From assembly GCA_900555495.1 (NCBI GenBank), contig USLD01000020.1, positions 1 through 12,908 of the forward strand: a stretch of 12,908 nt of DNA, in the 5' to 3' direction. Positions 12,871 through 12,908 of the stretch are shown here, piece by piece. The notes beneath the pieces were generated by a model. That model saw only the letters and a list, made by a program, of their open reading frames with translations. It searched no databases and was not told the DNA's origin. Each line of letters begins with the position of its first letter. Position 1 is the first letter of the stretch. A program made the translations under genes and the position numbers. The stretch is from an uncultured Slackia sp. (lineage in GTDB: Bacteria; Actinomycetota; Coriobacteriia; Coriobacteriales; Eggerthellaceae).

Positions 12871-12908
12871 CCTGAACGGTGAAAGAAGTGCGTCAGGCAG
12901 CCCGGTTG

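Overview
The window is an ordinary stretch of bacterial chromosome, GC-rich with dense short-spaced genes. The best guess for the source is the class Coriobacteriia (Actinomycetota), probably family Eggerthellaceae. This rests on a DUF5692 membrane protein, a DUF5067-type lipoprotein, a gatCAB operon, and strong GGAGG-type ribosome sites combined with high GC. The genus cannot be read from the sequence. I see no tRNA, rRNA, insertion sequence, phage gene or CRISPR array, and every complete gene looks intact.

Layout, left to right. (1) The C-terminal part of a RecQ-family helicase (zinc/RQC/HRDC) enters from the left edge. (2) A leader of about 230 nt, rich in inverted repeats, precedes an AMP-dependent acyl-CoA synthetase. 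(3) A nine-helix DUF5692 membrane protein follows, then a TetR-family regulator. All are on the + strand, but with terminators or hairpins between them, so they look like single-gene units. (4) gatC, gatA and gatB form one tight operon for the tRNA-dependent amidotransferase, closed by a classic terminator. (5) A lipoprotein (DUF5067-like) is preceded by a 19-bp near-perfect palindrome. (6) A small Xre-like helix-turn-helix protein is followed by a Ser/Thr protein kinase with three C-terminal membrane helices. A strong terminator lies between the two and the kinase has no visible ribosome site. (7) A second, unrelated lipoprotein is convergent on the minus strand. (8) Divergent from it are a PaaI-type hotdog thioesterase and a SlyD-like FKBP prolyl isomerase on the + strand.

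How the genes might work together. gatCAB is housekeeping: it makes Gln-tRNA(Gln), and possibly Asn-tRNA(Asn), by transamidation. The HTH/kinase pair, with a lipoprotein on each side, is the most interesting part. It looks like a small membrane-anchored phosphorylation-plus-transcription module of unknown input. The DUF5692/TetR pair may be a second locally regulated membrane function. Two terminators sit directly behind good -10 hexamers, so a transcript starting there would lack part of the 5' arm of the hairpin. I read this as a way to insulate neighbouring single-gene units; it is inference from sequence only.
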